Positions 56,942 to 64,000 of a DNA stretch of 64,000 nt are shown in pieces. Position 1 is the first letter of the stretch. Each line of letters begins with the position of its first letter. The stretch comes from Uliginosibacterium gangwonense (GTDB taxonomy: Bacteria; Pseudomonadota; Gammaproteobacteria; Burkholderiales; Rhodocyclaceae), in assembly GCA_005239635.1 (NCBI GenBank), contig SBBQ01000054.1:17480-81479 (forward strand), written 5' to 3'. The position numbers were made by a program, and so were the translations under genes. The notes under the pieces are model-generated. The model did not search any database. It was not told where the DNA came from and saw nothing but the letters and a program-made list of their open reading frames with translations.

Positions 56942-57153
56942 AAAATGAAGAGCAACGATCTGCTAGTTTTTTGGCCACTGCAAAGGCAGTGTTTTGGTCG
57001 TTTTTAGGGGTTCGTCGGAAATCGGATTACCAGCAGGACATGGCTTCTTTGAAGCCGCATCACGTCATCATTGCAGGAATTATTGGCGGCGTGTTGTTTG
57101 TGCTAACGGTACTGATGGTCGTCCGACTGGTGATTTCGACGTACGCACACTGA
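56938..57153 (+). CDS. DUF2970 small membrane protein
   Basis: A 71-residue protein with a basic, aromatic N-terminal part (FLATAKAVFWSFLGVRRKSDY in part) and one C-terminal transmembrane helix. The pattern of a short FGIRK/FLGVRR motif before the helix is that of DUF2970, which is regularly found between ctaG and ctaE in betaproteobacteria. Probably an accessory of the oxidase; no direct evidence. Start overlaps ctaG stop as ATGA. Confidence 0.85.
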   Translation: MKNEEQRSASFLATAKAVFWSFLGVRRKSDYQQDMASLKPHHVIIAGIIGGVLFVLTVLMVVRLVISTYAH

Positions 57154-57174
57154 GGTCAAGGGGAGGCAATACAA

Positions 57175-58029
57175 ATGAGCCAAAGCCACGCACCGTATTA
57201 TTTTGTGCCGGAGCCATCTCGGTATCCGATCTTCGGGTCAGTCGCTCTGTTGTTAATGGGCATGGGCGCTGCATGTTGGATGAATGGTGTGAATGCGGGC
57301 CCATACATGGTAGCCGGCGGTTTTGCGATTTTGATTTACATGCTGTTTGGTTGGTTTGGCCAAGTGGTGGGTGAGTCAGAAGGCGGAAAATACAATCAAC
57401 GCGTTGATGTTTCGTTTCGCTGGAGTATGGGGTGGTTTATTTTCAGTGAAGTGATGTTCTTCGCGGCCTTTTTCGGTGCTCTGTTTTATGTACGGGTATT
57501 GTCTGTGCCGGATTTGGCTGGGCTAGAAAGCCGTACGTTGTTATGGAATGGGTTTACTCCCGCGTGGCCAAGTGCTGGCCCTGGCTTTAGTGAAGCCTTC
57601 ACCCCGATGGGTGCTTGGGGTATTCCAGCGATTAACACACTGCTGCTGCTCACTTCTGGTGCGACCTTAACCTGGGCCCATTGGGGTTTGGTAAATGGCA
57701 ATCGCGGCCAGTTGAAGCTCGGCCTGTTGCTGACCATTTTGTTAGGTGCCGTGTTTTTGTGCTTGCAAGTGTATGAGTATGTGCATGCGTATCACGAACT
57801 CAACCTTAAGCTAACGACGGGTATTTACGGTTCAACATTTTTCATGCTTACCGGGTTTCACGGCTTTCACGTAACACTCGGTGCGACCATGTTGATCGTG
57901 ATTCTATGTCGCGTGATGCGAGGCCACTTTACTGCGGACCATCATTTTGCATTTGAGGCAGTGGCTTGGTATTGGCACTTTGTTGACGTGGTGTGGCTGG
58001 GATTGTTTGTAGTGGTGTACTGGTTGTAA
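57175..58029 (+). CDS. ctaE: Cytochrome c oxidase subunit III
   Basis: Seven-helix structural subunit of 284 residues that stabilises the core and its proton uptake. Landmarks are FRWSMGWFIFSEVMFFAAFFGALFYVR (helix III, seen in part), PAINTLLLLTSGATLTWAH, and the C-terminal TGFHGFHVTLGATML and AFEAVAWYWHFVDVVWL. A GGGGAGG ribosome site stands before the ATG. It closes the first part of the operon with a strong terminator about 86 bases on. Confidence 0.97.
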   Translation: MSQSHAPYYFVPEPSRYPIFGSVALLLMGMGAACWMNGVNAGPYMVAGGFAILIYMLFGWFGQVVGESEGGKYNQRVDVSFRWSMGWFIFSEVMFFAAFFGALFYVRVLSVPDLAGLESRTLLWNGFTPAWPSAGPGFSEAFTPMGAWGIPAINTLLLLTSGATLTWAHWGLVNGNRGQLKLGLLLTILLGAVFLCLQVYEYVHAYHELNLKLTTGIYGSTFFMLTGFHGFHVTLGATMLIVILCRVMRGHFTADHHFAFEAVAWYWHFVDVVWLGLFVVVYWL

Positions 58030-58114
58030 TGCGGCGTTGATATGTCCCGATAAAATCCACTGTATAGGATTCGGGTAGAGGAGACAGGCATAGCCCTTGA
58101 TGTGGCGTTGCCAA

Positions 58115-58145
58115 CAACAACGCCGCAAGTTTTGCGGCGTTGTTG
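58115..58145. terminator. Terminator between ctaE and the DUF2909 gene
   Basis: Perfect 14-bp stem (left arm CAACAACGCCGCAA) with a three-base loop and T-rich flank. Serves the plus-strand ctaE transcript and possibly the convergent gene. Confidence 0.9.
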
Positions 58146-58170
58146 TTTGTAGTGTTGGGGTGAACTCAGA

Positions 58171-58368
58171 TCAATTTAAATGTCGATTGATGAGCCCGAA
58201 ATAGTGCCCCATCATTAAAAGCATAAACAGACTGATTGAAAGGCCGACACGCAAAGCCAGCGCTTTGACGGCACGTTTAGACTGGCCTTTGTCTTTAAAA
58301 ACGTAGTATAGGGCGGAGCCCAGACTGGCAATGATGGTGACTAACATCAAGATGACAAGCAGTCGCAT
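58171..58368 (-). CDS. DUF2909 twin-transmembrane protein
   Basis: A 65-residue protein with two transmembrane helices (LLVILMLVTIIASLGSALYYV and LRVGLSISLFMLLMMGHYFG) joined by a charged loop FKDKGQSKRAVKALA. This is the DUF2909 pattern, usually found opposite SURF1 in cox clusters. ATG 58366-58368 gives the conserved MRLLVILML start; the much longer frame upstream has no membrane character. It is transcribed opposite to the cox genes and divergent from SURF1. Role unknown. Confidence 0.85.
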   Translation of the reverse strand: MRLLVILMLVTIIASLGSALYYVFKDKGQSKRAVKALALRVGLSISLFMLLMMGHYFGLINRHLN

Positions 58369-58497
58369 GAGATGAGCCTTGCAGCAAATTGAGTGAGCAG
58401 CGGTTCTGTTATACATCTGCAGTGCAGATGATAGGACGCATGATGCACCAACTGGTGGATTATGTGCAGTGAGTTGAATCGCGAATCGGGCAAGAAC

Positions 58498-59193
58498 ATG
58501 TTGCGTAGATGGTGGCCGGTGTTGATAAGTTTGATGCTCGTGGCAGTCGGGATCGCAGCCGGCAATTGGCAAACTCGGCGTGGTGACTACAAAGATTCAT
58601 TGAGGGCTCGCTACGAGGCGATGTTGCAATCTGCACCCGTACGACTTGATGTGAATTCTGACGTGCAGCAATTGGATATGCGGCGCGTGCAAGTGTCTGG
58701 CTATTGGCAAAAGTCACGCACGATCTTTCTCGATAATCGTGTGCACGATGGTGTGCCCGGTTACCATGCAATTACCCCGTTGTGCTTTGATCAGCAACAT
58801 TGCGTGCCAGTGAATCGTGGTTGGTTGCCGCGCACGCGTTTGCGCAGCGAGCTTCCGAACGTCACAGAGCCCGACGGTGTGATTCAAATTAGTGCTTTAT
58901 CTCGGCTTCCTCCGGGGCAGACTTTTGCTCTTGGGCCAGAAGAGCAAGACTCACGTTTGTGGCAGCAGTTTGACCTTGTGCGTTATGCAAAATGGACAGG
59001 CCGAGAACAGCTGCCGCTCCTCCTACAGCAAACCAATGACACGCAAGATGGTCTAGTGAGAGCGTGGGAGCGAGTAGACTTTGGAATCGATAAACATCGT
59101 GGATATGCTTTCCAGTGGTATGGTTTGGCGCTATTGAGTTTGGTGTTCGCATTTATTTTTTGTTATCGGCAATTGAAAACAGAAGAACGTTAG
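58498..59193 (+). CDS. SURF1 family cytochrome oxidase assembly protein
   Basis: A 231-residue protein with an N-terminal helix (RRWWPVLISLMLVAVGIAAGNWQTRR) and a C-terminal helix (WYGLALLSLVFAFIFCY), a topology typical of SURF1, with the large domain outside. Conserved family features GNWQTRR, GYWQKSRTIFLDNR, GVPGYHAITPL and NRGWLPR are present. It helps insert heme a into subunit I. The ATG at 58498 is preferred; an ATG at 58462 would add 12 residues. Two copies of the signature word encode its NWQ and YWQ. Confidence 0.92.
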   Translation: MLRRWWPVLISLMLVAVGIAAGNWQTRRGDYKDSLRARYEAMLQSAPVRLDVNSDVQQLDMRRVQVSGYWQKSRTIFLDNRVHDGVPGYHAITPLCFDQQHCVPVNRGWLPRTRLRSELPNVTEPDGVIQISALSRLPPGQTFALGPEEQDSRLWQQFDLVRYAKWTGREQLPLLLQQTNDTQDGLVRAWERVDFGIDKHRGYAFQWYGLALLSLVFAFIFCYRQLKTEER

Positions 59194-59198
59194 GCAAT

Positions 59199-59750
59199 AT
59201 GAAACCCCATCAGAAAACGATTTTGTTGATCGCACTGGTTTGCGCTGTGCCCATACTGGCCGCGTATTGGCTCTTCTTTTTTGGGGACCACGATAAAACG
59301 ATTAACTACGGTGAGTTGCTTGAGCCCCAGCAAGTCGTCGAGAGTGAAATGGTGACACCAGAGGGCAATCGATTTGCGCTGAAAGATTTGCGTGGGAAAT
59401 GGGTGTTGCTATTAGTTGAAAGCGGCGAGTGCAATCAAGATTGCTTGCAACGCTTGTTCTTAATGCGGCAGGTGAGAATGGCTCAAGGCGAGAATATGAA
59501 TCGACTTGAACGTGTTTGGTTGGTAAGCGACAGCCGCATTCCGAATGCAGAGTTGCAAACACAATACGCTGGTATGCACGTTGCCAGGCTTGATGATGGT
59601 TTGCGTAACCAATTGTCTCGTTATGGAGAAGGGCGCATCGTGGTGATTGACCCGATGGGCAATATCATGATGCGCTATTTGCCAATGCCAGACGGCACCA
59701 AGATGATTAAAGATTTTCAGCGACTGTTGAAGTATTCGGGCGCGGGCTAA
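59199..59750 (+). CDS. Membrane-anchored Sco-like thioredoxin-fold protein
   Basis: A 183-residue protein with one transmembrane helix (about 9-28) and a thioredoxin-like periplasmic domain. FALKDLRGKWVLLLVESGECNQDCLQRLFLMRQ is seen in two parts: the strand WVLLLVES and the CNQDC site, a C-x3-C pair like that of Sco proteins but without the following Pro. It occurs in betaproteobacteria between SURF1 and ctaA. It may chaperone copper or thiols for the oxidase. Start ATG 59199 follows the SURF1 stop by five bases. Confidence 0.8.
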   Translation: MKPHQKTILLIALVCAVPILAAYWLFFFGDHDKTINYGELLEPQQVVESEMVTPEGNRFALKDLRGKWVLLLVESGECNQDCLQRLFLMRQVRMAQGENMNRLERVWLVSDSRIPNAELQTQYAGMHVARLDDGLRNQLSRYGEGRIVVIDPMGNIMMRYLPMPDGTKMIKDFQRLLKYSGAG

Positions 59751-59830
59751 CGAGTTTCTATGTGCGCTGCGATTAAGATGCAGAAGGTTCTCAGGACGGT
59801 AAGTTAAAACAAGAGCGGGGGAAGGCACTC

Positions 59831-60835
59831 ATGTACCGTAAGTTGCTATTCGCGACAGTGCTGCTGACGTTTTGTTTGGTGGTGCTGGGCGCTTATGTAC
59901 GCCTTTCTGATGCAGGTCTGGGTTGCCCTGACTGGCCGGGTTGCTACGGTAAATTAACGCCGCACTTGGCTGCCGAGCATATCGAAGCAGCGCAAGCGAC
60001 TGCGCCGGATGGTCCTGTATCGCTGGCCAAAGCCTGGAAAGAAATGGTGCATCGCTACCTCGCGGTATTTATTGGTTTGCTCATTATCAGCATTGCAATT
60101 CTGGCTTGGGGTAAGCGCAAAGAGTTGGGGCAATCCCCTTGGCTAGCAACGTTGCTAATAGGTGTGGTGATCTTGCAGGGCCTATTTGGCAAATGGACTG
60201 TAACGCTGTTGCTGAAGCCGGCCATTGTTACGGGGCATCTCATTGGTGGCTTGCTAACTTTGTCACTGTTGCTCTGGCTCGCATTGCGGCAAGTACAGTG
60301 GCGTGCTGTGGCCATGCCCATGACAACGCGTCGCTTGGTACGGTTGGGTCTCGTGCTTGTCATCATGCAAATTATTTTGGGTGGCTGGGTTAGCACGAAC
60401 TACGCAGCTTTGGTGTGCACTGATTTGCCAACCTGCCAAGGTTCATTGGTGCCCAAGGGCATGGATTTCACCCACGGTTTTCAAATCGTCAGAGAGCTCG
60501 GACGCGAGGCTGATGGCGACATGCTGAGCATGGGTGCGCTAACAGCAATACATTGGTCACACCGCTTGGGCGCACTTGTTGTCGCCACAGTATTGTTAAT
60601 ACTGGTAAATCGTTTGTGGCGCATACCCCCCATGCGCGGACATGCGCTCGTCTTGTTGTTGACGCTACTTCTACAATTTTGCTTGGGTTTGGCTAATGTG
60701 TGGTTTTCGCTCCCGTTACCTGTTGCGGCGGCACATAATGGTGGGGCGGCCTTGTTGTTATTAGCGATGGTGGCTTTGAATTACCGTATTGGTATTCCGG
60801 ATTGGCAAGCATCACAACGGAGGGCATTTGCATGA
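59831..60835 (+). CDS. ctaA: Heme A synthase CtaA (Cox15)
   Basis: Eight-helix inner-membrane monooxygenase that turns heme O into heme A. The 334-residue protein opens with [25 protein letters not shown], whose histidine-rich counterpart follows in [13 protein letters not shown], and later has [30 protein letters not shown] and [14 protein letters not shown]. Cys and His positions are as in the family. It overlaps ctaB as ATGA (60832-60835). Confidence 0.96.
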   Translation: MYRKLLFATVLLTFCLVVLGAYVRLSDAGLGCPDWPGCYGKLTPHLAAEHIEAAQATAPDGPVSLAKAWKEMVHRYLAVFIGLLIISIAILAWGKRKELGQSPWLATLLIGVVILQGLFGKWTVTLLLKPAIVTGHLIGGLLTLSLLLWLALRQVQWRAVAMPMTTRRLVRLGLVLVIMQIILGGWVSTNYAALVCTDLPTCQGSLVPKGMDFTHGFQIVRELGREADGDMLSMGALTAIHWSHRLGALVVATVLLILVNRLWRIPPMRGHALVLLLTLLLQFCLGLANVWFSLPLPVAAAHNGGAALLLLAMVALNYRIGIPDWQASQRRAFA

Positions 60836-61734
60836 GTACGATGGCCGAACGCAATCAAAGTGAAACTTTGTTGCAGCGCTTGCAGGCATATGCACGTTTG
60901 ACCAAGCCACGCGTGGTATCGCTCATTGTTTTTTGTGCCGTCATAGGTATGTTCCTCGCTGTGCCTGGCATGCCGCCTCTGGTGCCAATGGTGGCGGCGA
61001 CCATCGGCATTGCTTTGGTGGCAGGTGCTGCCGCTGCTGTGAATTGCCTGGTCGAGCAAAAAATTGATGCTGTGATGGCGCGTACGCGTGCGCGTCCATT
61101 GCCGTTAGGTGAAGTGAATGCCACCGAAACGCTGCTGGTTTCAGCGGTTTTAGGTGGTTTTGGTTTGTGGCTGCTGTATGCCTTAGTGAACCCGCTGACT
61201 ATGTGGCTCACGCTCGGAACCTTTGTTGGCTACGCCATTATCTACACCGTTATTCTGAAGCCTGCGACACCGCAGAATATTGTGATCGGCGGTGCTTCGG
61301 GCGCAATGCCGCCCGTTTTAGGTTGGGCTGCTATGACCGGTGGTGTAAGCCACGACGCGCTGATTTTGTTTTTGATTATCTTTGCGTGGACGCCGCCGCA
61401 CTTTTGGGCGTTGTGCTTATATCGCGCGCGTGAATATGAACGTGCCGGCCTACCGATGTTGCCCAATACACATGGGCCGCAATTCACAAAACTTCAGGTT
61501 CTTCTCTATACCTGTATTTTAGTTGCGGTCACTTTGCTGCCCTTCGCGACACGCATGAGTGGCTGGCTCTATCTCTCTGCCGCGTTAGTGCTGGGTGGCA
61601 TATTCTTGGGGTACGCATGGGCATTGCTGAAGCACTACACAGATGCCTTGGCACAACGCACCTTCCGCTTCTCTATTTTGTACTTATCACTGCTGTTCGC
61701 GGTGTTGCTGGTTGATCACTATGTCAAGTTGTAG
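60832..61734 (+). CDS. ctaB: Protoheme IX farnesyltransferase CtaB (Cox10)
   Basis: Polytopic UbiA-type prenyltransferase of 300 residues that makes heme O from protoheme. The Asp-rich motifs are [21 protein letters not shown] and, later, [29 protein letters not shown] (seen in part). The ATG 60832 is chosen for the ATGA overlap with ctaA, ten codons inside the longest frame. Together with CtaA it supplies heme A for the oxidase of the same locus. The Sco gene starts inside its last 14 bases. Confidence 0.96.
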   Translation: MSTMAERNQSETLLQRLQAYARLTKPRVVSLIVFCAVIGMFLAVPGMPPLVPMVAATIGIALVAGAAAAVNCLVEQKIDAVMARTRARPLPLGEVNATETLLVSAVLGGFGLWLLYALVNPLTMWLTLGTFVGYAIIYTVILKPATPQNIVIGGASGAMPPVLGWAAMTGGVSHDALILFLIIFAWTPPHFWALCLYRAREYERAGLPMLPNTHGPQFTKLQVLLYTCILVAVTLLPFATRMSGWLYLSAALVLGGIFLGYAWALLKHYTDALAQRTFRFSILYLSLLFAVLLVDHYVKL

Positions 61735-62362
61735 TGTTGCAGGTGTTTCACAACAAACTCGTAAGTTTTTGCGCGGGTGTTTTTGCGGGTTTTTAACGCT
61801 TAGCCTGCTAGCTTTAATGGGCTGCCAACAAGAGACGGCCCAGCCAAAGTTTCATGCAATTGATATGACAGGTGCGCCTTATGGCAGCGCGCTGAGCGCG
61901 ACAGATCATACGGGGAAGGTGCGAACGCTGGCTGATTTTCGTGGCAAAGTGGTAACGCTGTTTTTCGGTTTTACCCACTGCCCAGATGTATGCCCAACGA
62001 ATCTGGCAACGATGGCGCAAGTACTTGATCGACTCGGGCCAGATGCACAAAAGGTGCAGGTGTTATTTATGACACTGGACCCAGAGCGCGACACCCAGGC
62101 ACTGCTCAGCCAATATGTGCCCCAATTCAACAGCAGCTTTATTGGCTTGCGCGCGGATTTGGCGCAAACTCAAATCATTGCGCAGGACTTTAAAGTCTTT
62201 TTCCAGAAAGTGCCGGGTAGCAGTGCGGGTGATTACTCGCTCGACCATTCAGCGGGCACCTATGTGTTCGACAAGCAAGGTCGCATTCGCCTGTATGTGA
62301 AGCATGGTGAAACGGCAGATAATATTGTGGCGGACCTAAAGCAACTATTGGCAGCGCCATAA
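61721..62362 (+). CDS. Sco1/SenC copper chaperone (lipoprotein)
   Basis: Delivers copper to the CuA site of subunit II. The 213-residue protein has a lipobox ALMGC (Cys near residue 35), the copper-binding CPDVCP in [23 protein letters not shown] and the distant His in DYSLDHSAG. The fold is thioredoxin-like. The ATG at 61721 overlaps the ctaB end by 14 bases, so translation is coupled. It is the last gene of the oxidase locus and is followed by a strong terminator. Confidence 0.95.
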   Translation: MSSCSVAGVSQQTRKFLRGCFCGFLTLSLLALMGCQQETAQPKFHAIDMTGAPYGSALSATDHTGKVRTLADFRGKVVTLFFGFTHCPDVCPTNLATMAQVLDRLGPDAQKVQVLFMTLDPERDTQALLSQYVPQFNSSFIGLRADLAQTQIIAQDFKVFFQKVPGSSAGDYSLDHSAGTYVFDKQGRIRLYVKHGETADNIVADLKQLLAAP

Positions 62363-62412
62363 AACAGGTGATGCTGTGTGGTGGTGCTACGAGGTGGTGC
62401 GCAAGTGAAAAT

Positions 62413-62440
62413 AAAAAAGGCAGCTTAAGCTGCCTTTTTT
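62413..62440. terminator. Bidirectional terminator between Sco and rpoH
   Basis: Perfect 28-bp palindrome: A6-GGCAGCTT and AAGCTGCC-T6. Works on both strands for the convergent genes. A copy of the signature word (62438-62446) begins inside its last T residues. Confidence 0.93.
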
Positions 62441-62457
62441 GCCAATGAGCAATCGCG

Positions 62458-63339
62458 TTACTGCGCAGCAAGTAAATGTGTACGCATTTTTTGCATGGCG
62501 CGCGCTTCGATTTGACGAATCCGTTCGGCTGAAACACCGTACTCCGCAGCTAACTCATGCAAGGTTGCTGCATCGTCCTCGTTTAACCAGCGGCGCGCCA
62601 CAATGGCGCGACTGCGCTCATCGAGGCTATCGAGTGCAGCCTTCAGGCCATGCTCGCGCAGATATTCCACTTCACTTGCTTCGAGCAGTTGTGAAGGTTC
62701 GGCATGTTGGTCTGCCAGCCAAGCAATCGGCGCAACGCGCTCATCGTCTTCGTCGGGCGAACCATCAATGCACACATCGCCGCCGGATAAGCGCGTTTCC
62801 ATTTCCATCACTTCTTCAGGCTTTACGCCGAGCGTGTTGGCAATGTGCTGCACTTCATCTGGGCCGAGCGAGGTGAAGTCTTGCTTCATGCTGCGCAAAT
62901 TGAAAAACAATTTTCGTTGCGCCTTGGTCGTGGCAATTTTGACCAAGCGCCAGTTGCGCAAAATGTATTCGTGAATTTCTGCCTTCACCCAGTGAATGGC
63001 AAAAGACACCAAACGCACGCCGCGTTCGGGGTCGTATCGCTTCACCGCCTTCATCAGGCCGATGTTGCCTTCTTGAATCAGGTCAGCGTGCGGCAGACCG
63101 TAGCCCAAATAGCCACGTGCGACCGCAATCACCAAACGCAGGTGTGACATCACCAACTGACGTGCAGCATCAACGTCGCCTTCATCGCGAAGGCGGCGTG
63201 CCAAATCAAGCTCCTGCGCTTCCGTCAGCATTGGAATACGGTTAGCGGATTGGATATAGCTATCCAAGCTGCCGGCCGCCAGGCTGGGTAAAGTTAGAGC
63301 AGTAGAAGGCGCAACAGTCATTGCCGTGGTCATGGACAT
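62458..63339 (-). CDS. rpoH: Heat-shock sigma factor RpoH (sigma 32)
   Basis: Alternative sigma factor of 293 residues directing heat-shock transcription. Region 2 contains HLRLVIAVARGYLGYGLPHADLIQEGNIGLMKAVKRYDP (seen in part) and SFAIHWVKAEIHEYILRNWRLVK. The RpoH box QRKLFFNLR is present, which separates it from RpoD and RpoS. Region 4 ends with ELAAEYGVSAERIRQIEARAMQKM. Two ATGs (63339 and 63333) are usable; GAGGAG stands before them. A CIRCE operator lies 42 bases upstream, so HrcA probably represses it. Confidence 0.97.
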   Translation of the reverse strand: MSMTTAMTVAPSTALTLPSLAAGSLDSYIQSANRIPMLTEAQELDLARRLRDEGDVDAARQLVMSHLRLVIAVARGYLGYGLPHADLIQEGNIGLMKAVKRYDPERGVRLVSFAIHWVKAEIHEYILRNWRLVKIATTKAQRKLFFNLRSMKQDFTSLGPDEVQHIANTLGVKPEEVMEMETRLSGGDVCIDGSPDEDDERVAPIAWLADQHAEPSQLLEASEVEYLREHGLKAALDSLDERSRAIVARRWLNEDDAATLHELAAEYGVSAERIRQIEARAMQKMRTHLLAAQ

Positions 63340-63380
63340 TCAGGGAATCTCCTCGGAATCTTATCATTCCTCGTGCCAGA

Positions 63381-63407
63381 TTAGCACTCTTGTTGTTTGA
63401 GTGCTAA
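63381..63407. promoter_or_regulatory. CIRCE operator (HrcA site) upstream of rpoH
   Basis: TTAGCACTC, nine bases (TTGTTGTTT), GAGTGCTAA: identical to the CIRCE consensus at all 18 defined positions. It lies 42 bases upstream of the rpoH start on the minus strand, so HrcA control of sigma 32 is likely. Confidence 0.95.
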
Positions 63408-63542
63408 AGCTGTCATCGGTTCCCTGAAGCTGGTCTTGAGTGTTGGTGAAGGGGGCGGACGGTGCCAAAGTGCTTTAGTGCGGTCGTCTGCAGCATCTCA
63501 GCAAGTGGCGCAGGCCATTAAACCTATGGCTGTGAGTACTTG

Positions 63543-63824
63543 CTAACGACTATCTTGCTGACTTTTAATCTTGAGTTGCCGCCTAGCCTGCAGGCGTTGG
63601 CGAATGCCCGAGGCGGCCGTAAAACTAAAATACAGCGCCGGCACTAGTGCAATGGCGCCCATCAGCCAGCCTTGCCAGGGGTGTGCTGCCCAGCGGGGCG
63701 AGTCCACCAGATTAAAAGCGCTCATGACCGCCTGCGCTGCAAAGAACAGGCTCCAGCACAGACACAACGCGGGCCGAGCGCGCATCGACTCATGAAAAAT
63801 CTGTCGGGCAGATTGTGAAGACAT
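63543..63824 (-). CDS. Small two-helix membrane protein, unknown function
   Basis: A 93-residue protein starting at ATG 63822-63824. Two hydrophobic segments, PALCLCWSLFFAAQAVMSAF (about 20-39) and GWLMGAIALVPALYFSFTAA (about 52-71), are followed by a basic Arg/Gln/Lys tail, so the tail is likely cytoplasmic. I recognise no family. It lies behind rpoH on the same strand with its own upstream signature word at 63855-63863. Confidence 0.6.
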   Translation of the reverse strand: MSSQSARQIFHESMRARPALCLCWSLFFAAQAVMSAFNLVDSPRWAAHPWQGWLMGAIALVPALYFSFTAASGIRQRLQARRQLKIKSQQDSR

Positions 63825-63900
63825 ATTAGCGCTCAAAAAATTTGGGTGGTTTTGATTGGCAAATCATCGTGACACATGATTTGAAAATGAGTGTAACGAA

Positions 63901-64000
63901 TAAAAAAAGCTGCCGTGGCAGCCTTTTTAAGCACAAGCGGTGTGGCTAAGCTTAGCCACACCGCTTGTGCTTAAAAAGGCTGCCACGGCAGCTTTTTTTA
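63901..64000. repeat. Perfect 100-bp palindrome at the window end
   Basis: Bases 63901-63950 are the exact reverse complement of 63951-64000, centred on AAGCTT (63948-63953). Each arm contains a terminator-like hairpin (GCTGCC-GT-GGCAGC, then T5). It may be genuine back-to-back terminators or an artefact of a contig end. Confidence 0.9.
63902..63928. terminator. Terminator hairpin in the left palindrome arm
   Basis: A7, then GCTGCC-GT-GGCAGC, then C and T5. No plus-strand gene ends nearby, so it would most naturally serve minus-strand transcription entering from beyond the window. Confidence 0.6.

Noticed and set aside
58369..58572. Upstream extension of the DUF2909 frame
   Set aside because: The 68 additional codons are Cys/His/Pro-rich and lie in the divergent promoter region shared with SURF1.

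Overview
The window reads as the chromosome of a betaproteobacterium, most like Burkholderiales in gene order. The clues are the accB-accC-prmA-zinc-ribbon cluster beside aroQ and mpl, the RNB nuclease/TonB-like/aroE/mtgA cluster, pcm-rhodanese-tolC, and a full coxB-ctaD-ctaG-ctaE-SURF1-ctaA-ctaB-Sco locus. Base composition looks close to 50-55% GC by eye. I cannot name the genus. Almost everything is core genome; there is no prophage, IS element, CRISPR array, rRNA or tRNA that I can support.

Layout. 0-2.5 kb: pilT and pilU, the type IV pilus retraction motors. 2.6-10.4 kb: RlmL-type methyltransferase, HemJ, a sugar-epimerase-like protein, a 2Fe-2S flavoreductase, an HDOD signalling protein, YjdM, and a Cache-HAMP-GGDEF-EAL protein. 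10.4-15.6 kb: a branched-chain amino-acid ABC transporter (livKHMGF). 15.7-17.2 kb: a NERD-domain gene of foreign look and a small cytochrome c. 17.4-31.5 kb: DUF255 thioredoxin-domain protein, a second HDOD protein, mtgA, aroE, TonB-like, RNB nuclease, YqiA-like esterase, uppP, a secreted protein, RluB, and two less well understood genes. 31.7-34.8 kb: thiD-thiC under a TPP riboswitch. 35-37 kb: an unusual fused alpha-carbonic anhydrase. 37-45 kb: TetR/MFP/RND efflux, a PCMT-fold enzyme, rhodanese, TolC, DgkA. 45-52.8 kb: a long minus-strand run (DUF3426, prmA, accC, accB, aroQ, TlpA-like, unknown) with mpl divergent. 52.8-62.4 kb: FNR-like box, a 5' leader with many hairpins, then the whole aa3 cytochrome oxidase structural, heme A and copper assembly locus. 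62.4-64 kb: rpoH behind a CIRCE operator, a small membrane protein, and a perfect 100-bp palindrome at the very end.

The strongest unexplained signal is a short word, ATTGGCAAA (often GATTGGCAAA), present about 39 times on either strand in 64 kb where chance would give about 0.5. It sits in all three reading frames of sense genes and is over-represented between genes, where it forms or borders hairpins and terminators. Its density and habits resemble the DNA uptake sequences of Neisseriaceae and Pasteurellaceae, and the window also holds pilT/pilU. I propose it as a candidate uptake-type or other genome-wide signature sequence for this lineage. The second most interesting region is the coxB leader at about 53.1-53.37 kb, with at least seven local hairpins, three of them capped by GNRA or UNCG-type tetraloops.
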